DNA from: Zygaena filipendulae
Taxonomy: Eukaryota > Arthropoda > Insecta > Lepidoptera > Zygaenidae
Reading direction: 5' to 3'
Length of the DNA: 64,000 bases
NCBI GenBank assembly: GCA_907165275.2
Contig: OU015664.1
Coordinates: 2,504,001 to 2,568,000 of the forward strand
Of the stretch, positions 62,850-64,000 are shown one piece after another; position 1 is the first letter of the stretch; each line of letters starts with the position of its first letter. The notes under the pieces are model-generated. The model ran no database searches. It was not told the DNA's origin and worked only from the letters and a program-made list of their open reading frames with translations. The position numbers and the translations under genes were made by a program.

Positions 62850-62965
62850 ATAATACTCTTTATTGTACACCAAATGTTACAGTGTGTGTTCTCAAAATAT
62901 CTTATAAATACAAAAGGCGGTCTTATCGCTTTACTAACGTTCTCTTTCAGCCAACCTTTAGATGG
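62850..62965 (-). mobile_element. 3' end of a non-LTR retrotransposon (LINE)
   Basis: Reverse complement of the tail at 1601-1751: CTTTATTGTACACCAAATG, AAAAGGCGGTCTTATCGCTT, then CAGCCAACC. No coding part attached. Confidence 0.55.
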
Positions 62966-63177
62966 ATAGGACAATAACAAAAGATTTATACTATGATTTC
63001 GTATATAGGTAGGATAAAAATCATAAAGTAATATTAAAAGATTTATAATTCAATTTATAAGATGTAGGTAATAGAATATTGGGGTGGATAAATATTACCT
63101 AATATAGCATCCACTAGATATACATAATATCCCTAAGAAATACTATAATAATAGGTAAATAAACTATATACAAAGAC
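62966..63177. other. Intergenic AT-rich stretch
   Basis: No feature seen. Confidence 0.5.
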
Positions 63178-63650
63178 TAGCTGTCCCGCGCGGTTTCACC
63201 CGCGATAATTTCGTAGTTCCCGTGGAATTGCAACCCCTTTTCACCCCAAAGGGAATGAATTTTCAAAAATTCAACTTATCGGATGGCTACGTCATACAAA
63301 GAATATACCCTCCAAGTTTCAGGTCTCTACGATCAGCGGCTTAGGCTGTGCGTTGATCCATCAGTCATTCAGCACAAAGCATTTTATATGTGGACATAGA
63401 TAAGCAATAGTGTGTTAACCCACACTGGAGAAATTTTGATTAAATTTAAGTTTTAAAATTATAGCGCCATTTTGTGTCAAATTTTGTATGTTCAATATTT
63501 AGTTACATATTTAAACAATGTAATAAGATAAACACATAATTAAAAAACGTTCTCTAACTCTCAATAAGTCGTTCTAAATCAATAACTTCATTTTGTGGGT
63601 TAACATGTTATTGCTTATCTGCGTCCATGTATAGATAGATAGATATAATA
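63178..63650 (-). mobile_element. Lep1-type Helitron interrupted by MITE B
   Basis: ACTAGCTGTCCCGCGCGG start, CAACCCCTTTTCACCCC, TACGATCAGCGGCTTAGGCT, and ATTTTATATG at 63390; after the MITE, TGTATAGATAGA continues the Helitron's 5' end. Confidence 0.6.
63391..63627. mobile_element. MITE family B, copy 4, nested in a Helitron
   Basis: TGGACATAGATAAGCAATAG start, TTGCTTATCTGCGTCCA end. Interior closely follows copies 1 and 3. Confidence 0.75.
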
Positions 63651-64000
63651 TTATACGTTTAATTTCCAAATATTTGTATCATTACGTACTGGCAGGCGCG
63701 ATGTGAGCAGATCAACAAGCGGATCGACGATCCATAGGTAAGATCATGGGATCCGGATATATGTGACATCTTGGAGATCTTTGCGGGAGGACTTAGTTCG
63801 TAAAGTAAAATGGCTCTTATTGCATCTATTTTAAATTCATAATGCAGTTTATTAAACACTTGTCTTTTCAGCGTGAAATCGCCTCTTCGTACTCAGATGT
63901 AGTGAAAAGTTGTCCCGACTACAAATACTAATTGTCTATACTCCACAGTTACAGTGGTTTAGCCATTGTAAACGGTAATTGTCTGATTTTATCGTCAAAC
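63651..64000 (+). other. Right edge; possible terminal exon of an unknown gene
   Basis: At 63873 an acceptor CTTGTCTTTTCAG precedes a 20-codon open stretch (REIASSYSDVVKSCPDYKY then TAA at 63930-63932). A donor-like AG|GTAAG lies at 63739, but the preceding open frame does not join it in phase. Too little to call a gene. Confidence 0.25.

Noticed and set aside
63740..63932. Two-exon gene at the right edge
   Set aside because: The apparent donor at 63739 follows a stop codon in the only protein-like frame, so the two pieces do not join; only a possible terminal exon is noted.

Overview
The window looks like one stretch of a lepidopteran (moth or butterfly) nuclear genome. It is AT-rich and intron-rich, and it is packed with dispersed copies of a short sequence family matching the Lep1-type non-autonomous Helitrons of Lepidoptera (start near TACTAATATTATAAA, GC-rich end near CCGCGG...GCACAGCTAGT). 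There is no bacterial signature. The host genes are split into short exons, which I assembled by hand from splice sites, reading phase and protein family patterns.

Host genes, left to right. (1) The first two coding exons of an opsin of the pteropsin / ciliary-opsin type lie on the minus strand (9174-9341 and 2564-2723), split by a 6.45 kb repeat-filled intron; the rest lies beyond the left edge. (2) A plus-strand four-transmembrane protein gene (16778-22930, 171 aa model) faces (3) a minus-strand gene of the same general architecture (31825 down to about 29368; last exon not found). The two have similar exon layouts and are probably paralogues. (4) A U1 snRNA gene lies between them on the minus strand (23157-23318). 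(5) A plus-strand divergent ionotropic receptor (IR/iGluR-like channel) is assembled from seven phase-compatible exons between 41478 and 56793 (401 aa model, 5' end uncertain). (6) A complete minus-strand secreted lipase of the pancreatic lipase family (62656 down to 57447, six exons, 357 aa) carries a Ser-Asp-His triad and a signal peptide.

Mobile DNA fills most of the rest. There is a structurally complete DIRS-type tyrosine-recombinase retrotransposon (33537-38509) with inverted terminal repeats and an internal complementary region. A Ty3/Gypsy-type LTR retrotransposon (42796-47427) has matching 129-bp LTRs, a 5-bp target duplication and one uninterrupted 1386-codon ORF, and sits antisense in an intron of the receptor gene. 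A decayed Tc1-like element (14908-16455) has four in-frame amber stops. An internally deleted piggyBac-like element (51054-52451) also lies in the receptor gene. A small hAT-type element is nested in a Helitron and itself contains a foldback. At least three families of small inverted-repeat elements (MITEs) occur in three to five copies each.

No operon-like system or obvious novel enzyme cassette is present. The points most worth following are the divergent receptor gene, the two fresh-looking retrotransposons, the pteropsin locus with its very large intron, the U1 gene, and several repeated composite or nested repeat structures.
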